A model generated the notes under the pieces. That model was not told the DNA's origin, made no database searches, and worked only from the letters and a program-made list of their open reading frames with translations. A stretch of DNA of 64,000 nt from Aeromonas taiwanensis (GTDB taxonomy: Bacteria; Pseudomonadota; Gammaproteobacteria; Enterobacterales; Aeromonadaceae): assembly GCF_000820165.1 (NCBI RefSeq), contig NZ_CDDD01000019.1:1-64000 (forward strand), read 5' to 3'. A program made the position numbers and the translations under genes. Shown in pieces: positions 44,589-55,287 of the stretch; positions within the stretch are counted from its first letter, which is position 1; each line of letters begins with the position of its first letter.

Positions 44589-44698
44589 CTTGACGATCTC
44601 CGTGATGGAACCCGTTAAGCATAGTCCCGTGCTGGCAGGCGGGTTGAAGTGGACGGGAGGCCGGGGCTACCATGATCCTTTCGCCACGAGGAGGTTCC

Positions 44699-46009
44699 AT
44701 GACGATCAGACGATTGTTCTCCCCCCTGACCAGCCTGGTGATATTCATTCTGGGTCACGGCCTGTTCAACACCCTGCTGACGCTGCGCCTGTCGGCGGAG
44801 GAGGTGTCGGCCCAGGCCATCGGCCTGGTGTCGGCCGCCTACTTCGGCGGGCTGGTGCTGGGCGCCTTTGTCAACGCCCGCCTCATCATCCGGGTTGGCC
44901 ACATCCGGGCCTATGCGGCCTATGCCTCCCTGCTCTGTTTCCTGTTCCTGCTGCACGGCATGGTGGTCGAGCCTGTCACCTGGGCGGTACTGCGACTGGT
45001 GGGGGGCTTCGCCACCGGCGGCCTGTTCGTGGTGCTGGAGTCCTGGATGCTGGTCTCCAGCACCCCGGCCAACCGGGGGCGTCTGATGTCTCTTTACATG
45101 ATCCTGCTCTACGGCTCCCTGGCTCTGGGCCAGCAGCTGCTGAAGTGGGTGGATCCCATGGTGCTGACCCCCTTCGCCCTGTGCGCCATGGCGGCGACGC
45201 TCTCCGTGGTGCCGCTCGCCCTCTCCCGGGTGGCGACCCCTGCCATGGTGGCCCCCCAGGCGGTCGGGGTGCGGGAGCTGGTGCGGCTGACCCCTGCGGG
45301 GATGGCGAGCAGCTTTACCTCCGGTCTGGTGCTGGGGGCCATCTATGGCCTGTTGCCGCTCTATTTCGCCGACAGCGGCGCCTCTCTCGCCCGGGTGGCA
45401 GACATGATGGCGCTGGTGATCCTGGGGGGCATGTGCCTGCAATACCCCATCGGCCGGATGTCGGATCGCTACGACAGGCGGGGGGTGATCCTGCTGCTCT
45501 GCGCCGTGCTGACCTTGCTCGCGATCCTGATGGTGTTGCTGCCGGATGCCTGGCGCGGCCCCGTCGAGGGGAGCCTGGTGTTCCTGCTGGGGGGCATGGC
45601 CTTCTCCATCTATCCCTTGAGCCTCAGCCACGCCTGCGACGAGCTGCATCCGGATCAGGTGCTGGGGGCCAATCAGGGGCTGCTGCTCGCCTACAGCCTG
45701 GGGGCCATGATAGGCCCCTTGCTGGCCCCCTTCGTCATGGGGTGGTTCGGGCCGCAAGGGTTGTTCGTCTACTTCGCGCTGTGCGGGCTGCTGCTGTCCG
45801 CCTATCTGGAGTGGCGCAGGAGGCAGCGGGCTCCCATCCCCCTGGCCGAGCACCAGGTCTTCATGCCGGTGCCGCCCAATACCCCCATGACGGCGGAGCT
45901 TGAGCCCAGAACGGATCTGGACGGGGAGGCGGTCCCCACGAGCTATGCCACGCCGGAGCCCACAGCGCCCGAACCAGAGGCGAGCGAACCGGAAGAGGCC
46001 AAGTGCTGA
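44699..46009 (+). CDS. ycaD: YcaD-like MFS transporter with a Pro/Glu-rich tail
   Basis: 436 residues. Twelve transmembrane helices of the YcaD type fill the first 385 residues: GLVSAAYFGGLVLGAFVNARLIIRVGHIRAY is the motif A region, FVVLESWMLVSSTPANRGRLMSLYMILLYGSLALGQ the central part, and QYPIGRMSDRYDRRGVIL the second motif A. The substrate of YcaD is not known. E. coli YcaD has 382 residues; this one adds about 50 cytoplasmic residues rich in Pro, Glu and Thr and ends with Cys. ACGAGGAGG before 44699 decides the start over the ATG at 44672. Confidence 0.85.
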   Translation: MTIRRLFSPLTSLVIFILGHGLFNTLLTLRLSAEEVSAQAIGLVSAAYFGGLVLGAFVNARLIIRVGHIRAYAAYASLLCFLFLLHGMVVEPVTWAVLRLVGGFATGGLFVVLESWMLVSSTPANRGRLMSLYMILLYGSLALGQQLLKWVDPMVLTPFALCAMAATLSVVPLALSRVATPAMVAPQAVGVRELVRLTPAGMASSFTSGLVLGAIYGLLPLYFADSGASLARVADMMALVILGGMCLQYPIGRMSDRYDRRGVILLLCAVLTLLAILMVLLPDAWRGPVEGSLVFLLGGMAFSIYPLSLSHACDELHPDQVLGANQGLLLAYSLGAMIGPLLAPFVMGWFGPQGLFVYFALCGLLLSAYLEWRRRQRAPIPLAEHQVFMPVPPNTPMTAELEPRTDLDGEAVPTSYATPEPTAPEPEASEPEEAKC

Positions 46010-46027
46010 GCCTGGCCATTCACCCAT

Positions 46028-46059
46028 AAAAAAACCGACTCCTGGGAGTCGGTTTTTTG
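46028..46059. terminator. Bidirectional terminator between ycaD-like gene and ahpF
   Basis: A-run, stem AACCGACTCC / GGAGTCGGTT with a short loop, then a T-run. Confidence 0.93.
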
Positions 46060-46077
46060 TTGGCCTGAAGAGGATTA

Positions 46078-47664
46078 TCAGGCAGTCACGGCGTCGGCCT
46101 GGGTGGCCTGGGCCTCAGGAGCCGGGTTGCGAATGAGGTAATCGAACGCACCCAGGGCAGCGGTAGCACCAGCCCCCATGGAGATGATGATCTGTTTGAA
46201 CGGCACCGTGGTGGCGTCCCCTGCGGCGTAGACGCCGGGCAGGGAGGTGGCGCCCTTGGTGTCGATCTCGATCTCGCCAAAGCGGGTCAGGGCAATCTCG
46301 CTCCCTTTCAGGAACTCGGTGTTCGGCACCAGACCGATCTGGACGAAGATGCCGGCCACCGCCAGGTGCTTGATTTCCCCGGTGGTGCGATCTTCGTAGT
46401 CCATGCCCACCACCTTGCTGCCGTCCCCGATCACTTCTGTGGTGCGGGCGCTCATGATGATGTCGATGTTGCCCATGGAGCGGGCCTTCTTCTGCAGCAC
46501 TTCGTCGGCACGCAGGGTATCGGCAAACTCCACCACGGTGACGTGTTCGACGATGCCGGCCAAGTCGATGGCCGCTTCGATGCCGGAGTTACCGCCACCG
46601 ATCACCGCCACGCGCTTGCCCTTGAAGAAGGGACCGTCGCAGTGGGGGCAATAAGCCACGCCTTTGGTGCGGTACTCGAGCTCACCCGGCACGTTCAGGT
46701 CGCGCCAGCGGGCACCGGTCGCCAGGATGACGGCGCGGCTCTTCAGGGTGGCGCCGGAGGCGAGATCCACGTTCACGTAGCCATCCTTGCTGATGGCGGC
46801 GGCACGCTGCTCGGTGATCACTTCCACGCCGTACTGCTTGACGTGCTGCTCCAGGCTGGCGGCGAGCTTGGGGCCCTCGGTGTAGGGCACGGAGATGAAG
46901 TTCTCGATGCCGACGGTGTCCATCACCTGGCCACCGAAACGCTCTGCGACGATGGCGGTGCGGATGCCTTTGCGGGCGGCATAGATAGCGGCAGCGGCGC
47001 CAGCCGGGCCACCGCCGACGACCAGCACGTCGTAGGGGTCTTTTTCACTCAGTTCAGCGGCCTTGCGCTCGGCGGCGCCGCTGTCGACCTTGGCCAGGAT
47101 CTCTTCCAGGGAGATGCGGCCCTGGCTGAACGGCTGACCGTTCATATAGACGTTCGGGACCGCCATGATCTGGCGCTCGTTGACCTCGTCCTGGAACAGG
47201 GCGCCGTCGATCATCACGTGCGTGATGTTCGGGTTCAGGGTCGCCATCAGGTTCAGGGCCTGCACCACGTCCGGGCAGTTGTGGCAGGAGAGGGAGATAT
47301 AAGTCTCGAAGTGGAACTCACCCTTCAGATTCCTGATCTGCTCCAGCACGGCCGGATCGGCCTTGGAGGGGTGGCCGCCGCTTTGCAGCAGGGCGAGCAC
47401 CAGGGAGGTGAATTCATGACCCATGGGGATGCCGGCAAAGTGCACGCGCGGGGCCTGGCCCTGGGACGCGATGCTCATGGAAGGCTTGCGGGCGGCAGTG
47501 CCAGAGGTCTGGGTAATCTTGGGGGACATCTCGGCGATCTCGGTGGCCAATGCCAGGAGTTCGGCGGATTTGTCGCTGTCGTTGCCGGACACGCTGATCT
47601 CGATGGGATTGACGATGTACTGCAAGTAACCGTTGAGTTGTTGTTTGAGGTTGGTATCTAACAT
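46078..47664 (-). CDS. ahpF: Alkyl hydroperoxide reductase subunit F
   Basis: 528-residue NADH-dependent disulfide reductase that recycles AhpC. The N-terminal double-thioredoxin domain has its active CxxC in [17 protein letters not shown]; the thioredoxin-reductase-like part has FAD site [19 protein letters not shown], the redox centre [28 protein letters not shown] and ATGARWRDL. The terminator between ahpC and ahpF and a 142-base gap imply that ahpF relies on read-through or its own promoter. Confidence 0.97.
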   Translation of the reverse strand: MLDTNLKQQLNGYLQYIVNPIEISVSGNDSDKSAELLALATEIAEMSPKITQTSGTAARKPSMSIASQGQAPRVHFAGIPMGHEFTSLVLALLQSGGHPSKADPAVLEQIRNLKGEFHFETYISLSCHNCPDVVQALNLMATLNPNITHVMIDGALFQDEVNERQIMAVPNVYMNGQPFSQGRISLEEILAKVDSGAAERKAAELSEKDPYDVLVVGGGPAGAAAAIYAARKGIRTAIVAERFGGQVMDTVGIENFISVPYTEGPKLAASLEQHVKQYGVEVITEQRAAAISKDGYVNVDLASGATLKSRAVILATGARWRDLNVPGELEYRTKGVAYCPHCDGPFFKGKRVAVIGGGNSGIEAAIDLAGIVEHVTVVEFADTLRADEVLQKKARSMGNIDIIMSARTTEVIGDGSKVVGMDYEDRTTGEIKHLAVAGIFVQIGLVPNTEFLKGSEIALTRFGEIEIDTKGATSLPGVYAAGDATTVPFKQIIISMGAGATAALGAFDYLIRNPAPEAQATQADAVTA

Positions 47665-47765
47665 GGTCGAATTCCTTCTTGCTGAATGCGGGTCGGCGAT
47701 ATGACTGAATACAGTAGAGGCTGGGCCGAAAAGCAGGCCGTCGCCCTTGAGCCAGGCCGGAAAAC

Positions 47766-47793
47766 AGACCGGCCCTGAAACGGGCCGGTCTTT
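47766..47793 (-). terminator. Hairpin between ahpC and ahpF
   Basis: A 9-bp stem GACCGGCCC / GGGCCGGTC with minus-strand TCTGTTTT after it; read-through would set the ahpC:ahpF ratio. Confidence 0.75.
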
Positions 47794-47806
47794 AGAGCGG
47801 GGAGGC

Positions 47807-48373
47807 TTAGATTTTGCCTACCAGATCCAGGGACGGGGCCAGAGTGGCTTCGCCTTCTTTCCACTTGGCCGGGCAGACTTCACCCGGGTGAGCGGCAACG
47901 TACTGGGCAGCCTTGACCTTGCGCAGCAGCTCCAGAGCGTCACGACCGATGCCGCCAGCGTTGATTTCAACGATCTGGATGACGCCGTTCGGGTCGATAA
48001 CGAAGGTACCGCGGTCAGCCAGGCCAGCTTCTTCGATCATCACGCCGAAGTTGCGGGTGATGGTGCCGGTGGGGTCACCGATCATCGGGTACTGGATCTT
48101 CTTGATGGTGTCAGAAGTGTCGTGCCAGGCCTTGTGGGTGAAGTGGGTGTCGGTGGAGACGGCGTAGATCTCGACGCCCAGCTTCTTGAAGGAAGCGTAG
48201 TTGTCTGCCAGGTCGCCCAGCTCGGTCGGGCAAACGAAGGTGAAGTCAGCCGGGTAGAAGAACACCACAGACCACTTGCCTTTCAGGTCAGCGTCGGACA
48301 CCTGAACGAATTTGCCTTCGTGGTAGGCGGTAGCGTTGAACGGCTTGATTTCAGTGTTGATGTAGGTAGACAT
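47807..48373 (-). CDS. ahpC: Alkyl hydroperoxide reductase subunit C (peroxiredoxin)
   Basis: 188-residue typical two-Cys peroxiredoxin that reduces hydroperoxides. The peroxidatic Cys is in [18 protein letters not shown] (Cys about 47) and the resolving Cys in GEVCPAKW (about 166). The ATG at 48373 follows AAGGAG; upstream sequence in frame is the promoter region. ahpC and ahpF run in the same direction, the usual pair. Codon use suggests high expression. Confidence 0.98.
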   Translation of the reverse strand: MSTYINTEIKPFNATAYHEGKFVQVSDADLKGKWSVVFFYPADFTFVCPTELGDLADNYASFKKLGVEIYAVSTDTHFTHKAWHDTSDTIKKIQYPMIGDPTGTITRNFGVMIEEAGLADRGTFVIDPNGVIQIVEINAGGIGRDALELLRKVKAAQYVAAHPGEVCPAKWKEGEATLAPSLDLVGKI

Positions 48374-48455
48374 GTATTTGCTCCTTGGTGATGTACATAT
48401 GCCTGTCTGGTGTTGAGTCTTGTGCCAGACGAGGTGCTTAACTTTCGATGGAGGC

Positions 48456-48483
48456 ATCATAGTGGCTTTTTCTAATCGGTCAA
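48456..48483 (-). promoter_or_regulatory. Sigma-70 promoter of ahpC
   Basis: On the minus strand TTGACC, 16 bases, TATGAT. The 5' UTR would be about 75 bases. Confidence 0.6.
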
Positions 48484-48508
48484 AGCCACAATTTTGAATC
48501 ACATAAAT

Positions 48509-48523
48509 CTATTTATTAGATAG
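48509..48523 (-). promoter_or_regulatory. Probable OxyR site upstream of ahpC
   Basis: CTAT-N7-ATAG forms the two inner elements of the four-part OxyR motif with correct spacing; the outer two match at two of four positions each. It is centred about 67 bases before the expected transcription start, a normal OxyR position. Confidence 0.5.
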
Positions 48524-48676
48524 ACCATCGCAACTGTACCTGACATGAATATCTCAGGCCTGCAGAGATAACTCATTGTCGAAGTTCAATTTCTGTCCTC
48601 CATGTCACATTTTCAAGGCCCGGGTGGGATCTTGTTTTATATGGCGGGGTGGGGAAGGGGTGGCGGGAGTGGAAAA

Positions 48677-48799
48677 ATGCGGACAAAAAAATCCCGGCGC
48701 GGTCGCAAGGACAGGGCCGGGTCATCAAACAAGGAATGGCGATATAAATGCTTTACAGCAAAGACTAACTACGGGGTGTGCAAACTTGCGGATATATGA
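48677..48799 (+). CDS. Possible small basic protein, 40 residues
   Basis: A short frame beginning MRTKKSRRGRKDRAG with GGGAG seven bases before the ATG. The N-terminal half is strongly basic; the C-terminal half (EWRYKCFTAKTNYGVCKLADI) has one Trp, two Tyr and two Cys, a composition that random GC-rich frames seldom give. I do not recognise it. It lies in otherwise gene-free, AT-richer DNA and is followed about 120 bases later by a plus-strand terminator. The chance that it is spurious is real. Confidence 0.42.
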   Translation: MRTKKSRRGRKDRAGSSNKEWRYKCFTAKTNYGVCKLADI

Positions 48800-48865
48800 A
48801 GAGAAGACGTCGGGTGCACAATCCTCATCTCCTCTTCGGCAACCATTGCATGACGGGCATCTTAG

Positions 48866-48881
48866 TGTGATGAAGATCACA
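48866..48881. promoter_or_regulatory. Perfect CRP site not attached to a known gene
   Basis: TGTGATGAAGATCACA is an exact TGTGA-N6-TCACA CRP palindrome with T-rich and A-rich flanks. The nearest plus-strand elements are a TGGTGTAAT extended -10 at 48893-48901 and a terminator at 48918-48965. Confidence 0.7.
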
Positions 48882-48917
48882 TTGCAAGTTTGTGGTGTAA
48901 TTTTTCAGTCAAACTGA

Positions 48918-48965
48918 AAGTGTTTCAGCCTTATAGCCGTTTAAATAGGCTGAAAACGCTTTTAT
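48918..48965 (+). terminator. Long-stem terminator in the ahpC / CBS-protein gap
   Basis: GTGTTTCAGCCT pairs with AGGCTGAAAACGC across an AT-rich loop and TTTTATT follows. A smaller hairpin TTTCAGT/ACTGAAA lies directly upstream (48903-48919). It faces the plus strand, although no plus-strand gene of normal size precedes it. Confidence 0.65.
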
Positions 48966-48991
48966 TGTAATTTTATTACAGGTATTCATGA

Positions 48992-49438
48992 TCAAAAGTC
49001 GGTGGGGGGCTCCTGTTCTTCCATCAGCTCCAGCAGGTTGATGGCCACCGCGATAAAGTCAGACTCTGTCACTATGCCCACCAGTTTGCGCCCCTTGAGT
49101 ACCGGCAGGCAGCCATATTTGTGGCGCTGCAGATAGAGTGCCGCCTCCTTGATGCCCGCATGGGGATCCACGCTCGCCACCTGGCGGGTCATGATCTCGT
49201 CGAGCTGGACACTGTCGGTGAATTCCGCCTCCCGCTCCGGGTTGATCAGCAGCAGCTTGGACTCGCGGGTGGCCAGGATGTCGGAAAGGGTGACCAGGCC
49301 CAGCAGGTGGTGGTGCTCGTCGACGATGGGGATGTGGCGGATCCGCTCCTGCTGCATCAGCTCCATCGCCTGCTTGACGCTGTTCTCCGGACCCAGGGTG
49401 AAGGGATGTTCAGTCATGATCTCGGATAGGGTCATCAT
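48992..49438 (-). CDS. CBS-pair domain protein
   Basis: 148 residues consisting of two CBS domains in tandem: MTEHPFTLGPENSVKQAMELMQQERIRHIPIVDEHHHLLGLVTLSDI and MTRQVASVDPHAGIKEAALYLQRHKYGCLPVLKGRKLVGIVTESDFI in pattern. Such stand-alone pairs bind adenine nucleotides and act as energy-state sensors of unknown targets. AGGAGG precedes the ATG. An FNR-like half-symmetric site about 60 bases upstream suggests control by oxygen. Confidence 0.88.
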   Translation of the reverse strand: MMTLSEIMTEHPFTLGPENSVKQAMELMQQERIRHIPIVDEHHHLLGLVTLSDILATRESKLLLINPEREAEFTDSVQLDEIMTRQVASVDPHAGIKEAALYLQRHKYGCLPVLKGRKLVGIVTESDFIAVAINLLELMEEQEPPTDF

Positions 49439-49493
49439 GGTGGGCCTCCTTGTGTATCTGCTTTCACCCTAGCCCAGCCCCGGCGGGCAGAAC

Positions 49494-49507
49494 ATGATCA
49501 GGGTCAA
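49494..49507 (-). promoter_or_regulatory. FNR-like site upstream of the CBS-pair gene
   Basis: On the minus strand TTGAC-CCTG-ATCAT matches TTGAT-N4-ATCAA at eight of ten positions. Its centre is about 62 bases before the start codon, which suits activation near -41.5 with a short leader. Confidence 0.42.
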
Positions 49508-49649
49508 TACAAAAGAGTAAAGGTTTTTTAACGGGGGGTGTCTCACAGAATTGCCCGCTATCCCTTGTCTGCCTTGGGTTTTTAGTCTTTTGGGTTGCCT
49601 TGCAGGAGGGGGATAACTAGACTAGCCGCCGATTCCCCCGAGGTGAAAG

Positions 49650-50717
49650 ATGCAAGTATCCGATTTTCATTTTGATCTGCCAGACGAGCTGATTGCCCGC
49701 TACCCGATGGCGGAGCGGACCGCCAGCCGCCTGCTGCAGCTCGATGGTCAAACCGGCGCCCTGCGCCACGGTCACTTTGTGGATGTGCTTGACCAGCTCA
49801 ACCCCGGCGATCTGCTGGTGTTCAACAATACCCGGGTCATCCCCGCGCGCATGTTTGGCCAGAAGGCCAGCGGCGGCAAGCTGGAGGTGCTGGTGGAGCG
49901 CATTCTGGACGAGCACAGCGTGCTGGCGCACGTCCGCTCGTCCAAGTCCCCCAAGCCAGGCACCCGACTGATCCTGGATGCCGGTGCCGACGGCGTGCCC
50001 GTCGAGGCCGAGATGTGCGCCCGTCACGACGCCCTGTTCGAGATCCACTTCCTGGACCCGCGCCCTGTGCTGGAGATCCTGGAGGCCATCGGCCACATGC
50101 CGCTGCCGCCCTATATCGACCGCCCCGACGAGGACGCCGACAAGGAGCGCTACCAGACCGTCTACAACCAGAAGCCCGGTGCCGTGGCGGCGCCGACCGC
50201 CGGCCTGCACTTCGACGAGCCGCTGCTTGAACGGATCCGCGCCAAGGGGATAGAGACGGCCTTCGTCACCCTGCACGTAGGGGCGGGCACCTTCCAGCCG
50301 GTGCGCGTCGACAAGATTGAAGATCACCACATGCACTCGGAATATGCCGAGGTCCCGCAGGAGGTGGTGGATGCCATAGCCGCAACTCGCGCCCGTGGCG
50401 GTCGCGTCATTGCGGTGGGTACCACCTCGGTGCGATCGCTCGAGAGCGCGGCCAAGGTGACCCTGGCCCAGGGCAAGCCGCTGGCGCCTTTCTTCAGCGA
50501 CACCGACATCTTCATCTTCCCGGGCTACGAGTTCCAGGTGGTCGATGCCATGATCACCAACTTCCACCTGCCCGAATCCACCCTGATCATGCTGGTCAGC
50601 GCCTTCGCCGGCTACGACAACGTGATGACCGCCTATCAGGCCGCCGTGACCGGGCAGTACCGTTTCTTCAGCTACGGGGACGCCATGTTCGTCACCCGTC
50701 GCCGGGCGCAGGCTTAA
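49650..50717 (+). CDS. queA: S-adenosylmethionine:tRNA ribosyltransferase-isomerase QueA
   Basis: 355 residues. Transfers the ribosyl part of SAM to preQ1-tRNA to give epoxyqueuosine. [12 protein letters not shown] at the start, [34 protein letters not shown] and [30 protein letters not shown] are family signatures. AGGTGAAAG lies before the ATG. First gene of queA-tgt-yajC-secD-secF. Confidence 0.97.
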   Translation: MQVSDFHFDLPDELIARYPMAERTASRLLQLDGQTGALRHGHFVDVLDQLNPGDLLVFNNTRVIPARMFGQKASGGKLEVLVERILDEHSVLAHVRSSKSPKPGTRLILDAGADGVPVEAEMCARHDALFEIHFLDPRPVLEILEAIGHMPLPPYIDRPDEDADKERYQTVYNQKPGAVAAPTAGLHFDEPLLERIRAKGIETAFVTLHVGAGTFQPVRVDKIEDHHMHSEYAEVPQEVVDAIAATRARGGRVIAVGTTSVRSLESAAKVTLAQGKPLAPFFSDTDIFIFPGYEFQVVDAMITNFHLPESTLIMLVSAFAGYDNVMTAYQAAVTGQYRFFSYGDAMFVTRRRAQA

Positions 50718-50729
50718 GCCTCGCCCTTC

Positions 50730-50778
50730 AGAAGCCGTTCAGGGATTGGTTGTCAGTATCCCGGCCGGCTTCTTTTTT
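50730..50778 (+). terminator. Terminator-like structure between queA and tgt
   Basis: Outer stem AGAAGCCG / CGGCTTCT (8 bp) enclosing GGGAT/ATCCC, then six T's; a second GGGCCC/GGGCCC hairpin follows at 50780-50795. It would uncouple queA from tgt unless read through. Confidence 0.6.
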
Positions 50779-50819
50779 CCGGGCCCATCGGGCCCTCCGT
50801 TGTCAGACTGTTTCTCTGA

Positions 50820-51971
<1,152 letters not shown>

Positions 51972-52021
51972 CAACGATATATAAGTTAGTTTTCAAATCT
52001 ACATCAATAAGAGGTTGTTAA

Positions 52022-52357
52022 ATGAGCATTATCTCCAAGGCGTATGCAGAAGGCGCGGCTCCGGCAGCACAGGGTGGTGGCATGGAAATGATCATCATGC
52101 TGGCCGTGTTCGGTCTCATCTTCTATTTCATGATCTACCGTCCCCAGGCCAAGCGTGCCAAGGAGCATCGCAATCTGATGAGCTCCCTCTCCAAGGGCGA
52201 CGAAGTGCTCACTTCCGGTGGCCTGGTCGGCAAGATCGCCAAGGTCTCCGCCGATAGCGACTACATTGTGCTGGCCCTGAACGATCAGACCCAGGTCACC
52301 ATCAAGCGTGACTTCGTCTCTGCCGTTCTGCCCAAGGGTTCTATCCAGTCCCTCTAA
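52022..52357 (+). CDS. yajC: Sec translocon accessory protein YajC
   Basis: 111 residues. One N-terminal transmembrane helix (EMIIMLAVFGLIFYFMIYRPQAKRAKEH) and a small cytoplasmic domain with GDEVLTSGGLVGKIAKV. It joins SecD and SecF in the inner membrane. AAGAGG precedes the ATG; the gene is 50 bases after tgt and 18 before secD. Confidence 0.96.
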   Translation: MSIISKAYAEGAAPAAQGGGMEMIIMLAVFGLIFYFMIYRPQAKRAKEHRNLMSSLSKGDEVLTSGGLVGKIAKVSADSDYIVLALNDQTQVTIKRDFVSAVLPKGSIQSL

Positions 52358-52375
52358 TCTCCCGAGGAGCACAGC

Positions 52376-54229
52376 GTGTTAAATCGCTATCCGCTGTGGA
52401 AATACCTGATGGTGATCGTCGTGATCGCCATCGGTTTTCTATATGCAGCCCCCAATCTTTACGGCGAAGACCCGGCTCTGCAGGTCTCTGCCAGCCGCGG
52501 TGCCGAAGTCAAACTAGAAACCCTCGATCAGGTGAAAGAGACGCTGGAGGCAACCGGGATCCCGGTCAAGCATGCGGCGTTCGAGCACGGCTTCATCCTG
52601 ATCCGTTTCAATAACACCGAAGACCAGCTGAAGGCCCGTGACATCGTCGCCAACAAGCTGGGGGACAACTTCATCACCGCCCTCAACCTGGCACCGTCCA
52701 CCCCCGCCTGGCTCGAAGCCATCGGCGCGGCGCCCCTGAAACTCGGTCTTGACCTGCGCGGCGGCGTGCACTTCCTGATGGAAGTGGACATGGCCGAGGC
52801 GCTGACCAAGCAGCAGGAGCAGATGGTGCAGGATTTCCGCTCCGAGCTGCGCACCCAGAAGATCCGTTACTCCGGCGTGCGCCGGGTCGGCGATCAGGTG
52901 CAGGTGGTGTTCCGTGACGAGGCCGATCAGGTCAAGGCGATCTCCTATCTGCGCCGTCAGAACCCGGATCTCACCTTCACAGGCGAGCAAAAGGGGGATG
53001 ACTTCATCCTGCTGGCCGCCTTGAGCGAAGCCAAGATCAAGGAGGTGAAGAAGTACGCCCTCGAGCAGAACATCACCATCATCCGCAACCGGGTGAACGA
53101 GCTGGGGGTGGCCGAGCCGCTGGTCCAGCAGCAGGGCGCCGAGCGCATCGTCGTCGAGCTGCCGGGGATCCAGGACACCGCCCGTGCCAAGGAGATCCTG
53201 GGGGCCACCGCGACCCTGGAGTTCCACATGGTCGATGAGGCCGCCGACATCCAGGCCGCCGCCAGTGGCCGGGTGCCGCCGAGCTCCAAGGTCTACAACG
53301 ATCGCAACGGTCGTCCCGTGGTGCTGCACAAGCGCGTGATCCTGACCGGTGACCACATTGTGGGTGCCCAGTCCGGCTTCGATGAGTACAGCCGTCCCCA
53401 GGTCAACATCAAGCTCGATGGCCAGGGTGGCAACAAGATGGCCAACTTCACCAAGGACAACGTTGGCAAGGGCATGGCCACCGTCTTCATCGAGTACAAG
53501 CCGGTGGGACAGCCTGGTCCGGATGGCAAGCGCAAGTTCCGCAAGCAGGAAGAGGTGATCAACGTCGCGACTATCCAGTCTCGTCTGGGTAGCCAGTTCC
53601 GCATCACCGGGATCGACAACGCCAACGAAGCCCACAACCTGGCGCTGCTGCTGCGTGCCGGTGCCCTGATCGCCCCCATCCAGATCGTCGAAGAGCGCAC
53701 CATAGGCCCGAGCCTGGGTCAGCAGAACATCGACAGCGGGATGGAAGCCATCGGCTGGGCCATGCTGGTGATCGTGCTGTTCATGGGGATCTACTACCGT
53801 GCCTTCGGCTGGGTGGCGAACCTGGCGCTGACCATGAACCTGGTGCTCATCGTCGGCATCATGTCGATGATCCCCGGGGCCACCATGACCCTGCCGGGCA
53901 TCGCCGGTATCGTGCTGACGCTCGGCATGGCGGTGGATGCGAACGTGCTGATCTACGAGCGTATTCGTGAAGAGATCCGCAACGGCCGCGGAGTGCAGCA
54001 AGCCATTCACATGGGCTTTGATCGTGCCTTCTCCACCATCGCCGACTCGAACGTCACCTCGCTCATCACCTGCGTGATCCTGTTCGGTATCGGCACCGGT
54101 GCCATCAAGGGCTTCGCCCTGACCCTCGGGATCGGTCTGACCGCCTCCATGTTTACCGCCATTACGGTATCCCGCGCCATCATCAACCTGGCCTGGGGCG
54201 GACGGCGCATCGACAAGCTGCCGATCTAA
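52376..54229 (+). CDS. secD: Protein translocase subunit SecD
   Basis: 617 residues (E. coli 615). RND-type membrane protein that uses proton motive force to pull proteins from the Sec channel. N-terminal helix, large periplasmic P1 domain with [16 protein letters not shown] near residue 123, then five further helices with [20 protein letters not shown]. The start codon is GTG, with GAGGAG eight bases upstream. Confidence 0.97.
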   Translation: MLNRYPLWKYLMVIVVIAIGFLYAAPNLYGEDPALQVSASRGAEVKLETLDQVKETLEATGIPVKHAAFEHGFILIRFNNTEDQLKARDIVANKLGDNFITALNLAPSTPAWLEAIGAAPLKLGLDLRGGVHFLMEVDMAEALTKQQEQMVQDFRSELRTQKIRYSGVRRVGDQVQVVFRDEADQVKAISYLRRQNPDLTFTGEQKGDDFILLAALSEAKIKEVKKYALEQNITIIRNRVNELGVAEPLVQQQGAERIVVELPGIQDTARAKEILGATATLEFHMVDEAADIQAAASGRVPPSSKVYNDRNGRPVVLHKRVILTGDHIVGAQSGFDEYSRPQVNIKLDGQGGNKMANFTKDNVGKGMATVFIEYKPVGQPGPDGKRKFRKQEEVINVATIQSRLGSQFRITGIDNANEAHNLALLLRAGALIAPIQIVEERTIGPSLGQQNIDSGMEAIGWAMLVIVLFMGIYYRAFGWVANLALTMNLVLIVGIMSMIPGATMTLPGIAGIVLTLGMAVDANVLIYERIREEIRNGRGVQQAIHMGFDRAFSTIADSNVTSLITCVILFGIGTGAIKGFALTLGIGLTASMFTAITVSRAIINLAWGGRRIDKLPI

Positions 54230-54238
54230 GGAAGAGAC

Positions 54239-55186
54239 ATGTTTCAAATTCTACATTTTGAAAAGCCCATCCCCTTCATGCGCTTCGCCAAGCTGGGGAT
54301 GGTCCTCTCCGCGCTGGTGACGGTGTTCGCTCTCTACGTTCTGTACGACCGCGGCCTGAACTGGGGGCTGGACTTCACCGGTGGCACCACCATCGAGGTG
54401 GGGTTCGAGCAGTCGGTGAGCCTGGACAAGATGCACGAGGCGCTGGATCAGCAGAAGATTGAAGGGGCGACCCTGCAGTTCTTCGGCTCCAGCCGTGACG
54501 TGCTGGTGCGCATGACCCCGAAAGAGGGGGTCAAGGTGGAACAGCAGGGCAACGAGGTGCTGGCGGCAGCCAAGTTGATCGACGAGAGTGCCGTGCTCAA
54601 GCGCGTCGAGTTCGTCGGCCCCTCCGTGGGTGACGAGCTGGCGACAGACGGTGCCCTGGCCATGCTGGCCTCCATCCTCTGTATCCTGATCTACGTGGCG
54701 GTGCGCTTCGAGTGGCGTCTGGCCACCGGGGGTATCCTCTCCCTGGCTCACGACGTGATCATCACCCTCGGCATCTTTGCCTACTTCCAGTACGAGTTCG
54801 ATCTGACCGTGCTGGCGGCGCTGATGACGCTGGTGGGGTACTCCCTGAACGACACCATCGTCGTGTTCGACCGCGTGCGGGAGAACTTCCGCAAGGTGCG
54901 CCGTGGGGATACCGCGGAGATCATGGATCTCTCCATGACCGAGACCCTGAGCCGGACCATCATCACCTCGGGGTTGACCTTCGTGGTGGTGGTGGCGCTG
55001 CTGCTCAAGGGCGGGCCGCTCATCCACGGCTTTGCCATCGCCATGGTGATCGGGGTGGCCTTCGGGACCTACTCCTCCATCTATGTGGCGAGCGCCTCTG
55101 CCATGTTCCTCGGGGTCAAGCGTGAGCACATGCTGCCGACCCAGGTGGAAAAAGAGGGAGCGGATCAACAAGAGATCCTGCCGTAA
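54239..55186 (+). CDS. secF: Protein translocase subunit SecF
   Basis: 315 residues. Six helices; DFTGGTTIEV opens the periplasmic domain, and VGYSLNDTIVVFDRVRENFRK plus ETLSRTIITSGLTF form the helix 4-5 core. It follows secD by ten bases. Last gene of the operon before a terminator. Confidence 0.97.
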   Translation: MFQILHFEKPIPFMRFAKLGMVLSALVTVFALYVLYDRGLNWGLDFTGGTTIEVGFEQSVSLDKMHEALDQQKIEGATLQFFGSSRDVLVRMTPKEGVKVEQQGNEVLAAAKLIDESAVLKRVEFVGPSVGDELATDGALAMLASILCILIYVAVRFEWRLATGGILSLAHDVIITLGIFAYFQYEFDLTVLAALMTLVGYSLNDTIVVFDRVRENFRKVRRGDTAEIMDLSMTETLSRTIITSGLTFVVVVALLLKGGPLIHGFAIAMVIGVAFGTYSSIYVASASAMFLGVKREHMLPTQVEKEGADQQEILP

Positions 55187-55192
55187 CAGACA

Positions 55193-55219
55193 AGGGCGCC
55201 GCAAGGCGCCCTTTCTCTT
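55193..55219 (+). terminator. Intrinsic terminator of the secDF operon
   Basis: Stem GGGCGCC / GGCGCCC with loop GCAA, followed by TTTCTCTT. Confidence 0.85.
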
Positions 55220-55287
55220 GTGGGCCGGGTGAGTCATGATGCTTCCCACACACCCATCTCCGATTACCCAACGCAAGGAGCAAGCCA

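Noticed and set aside
47665-47720. LexA-like TACTGTATTCAG before ahpF
   Set aside because: The CTGT-N8-ACAG symmetry is not completed.
48684-48722. Minus-strand terminator CCCGGC...GCCGGG with seven T's
   Set aside because: It could end a CRP-driven minus-strand RNA, but the loop is long (18 bases) and the stem short, and the A-run is equally explained as Lys codons of the small basic frame.
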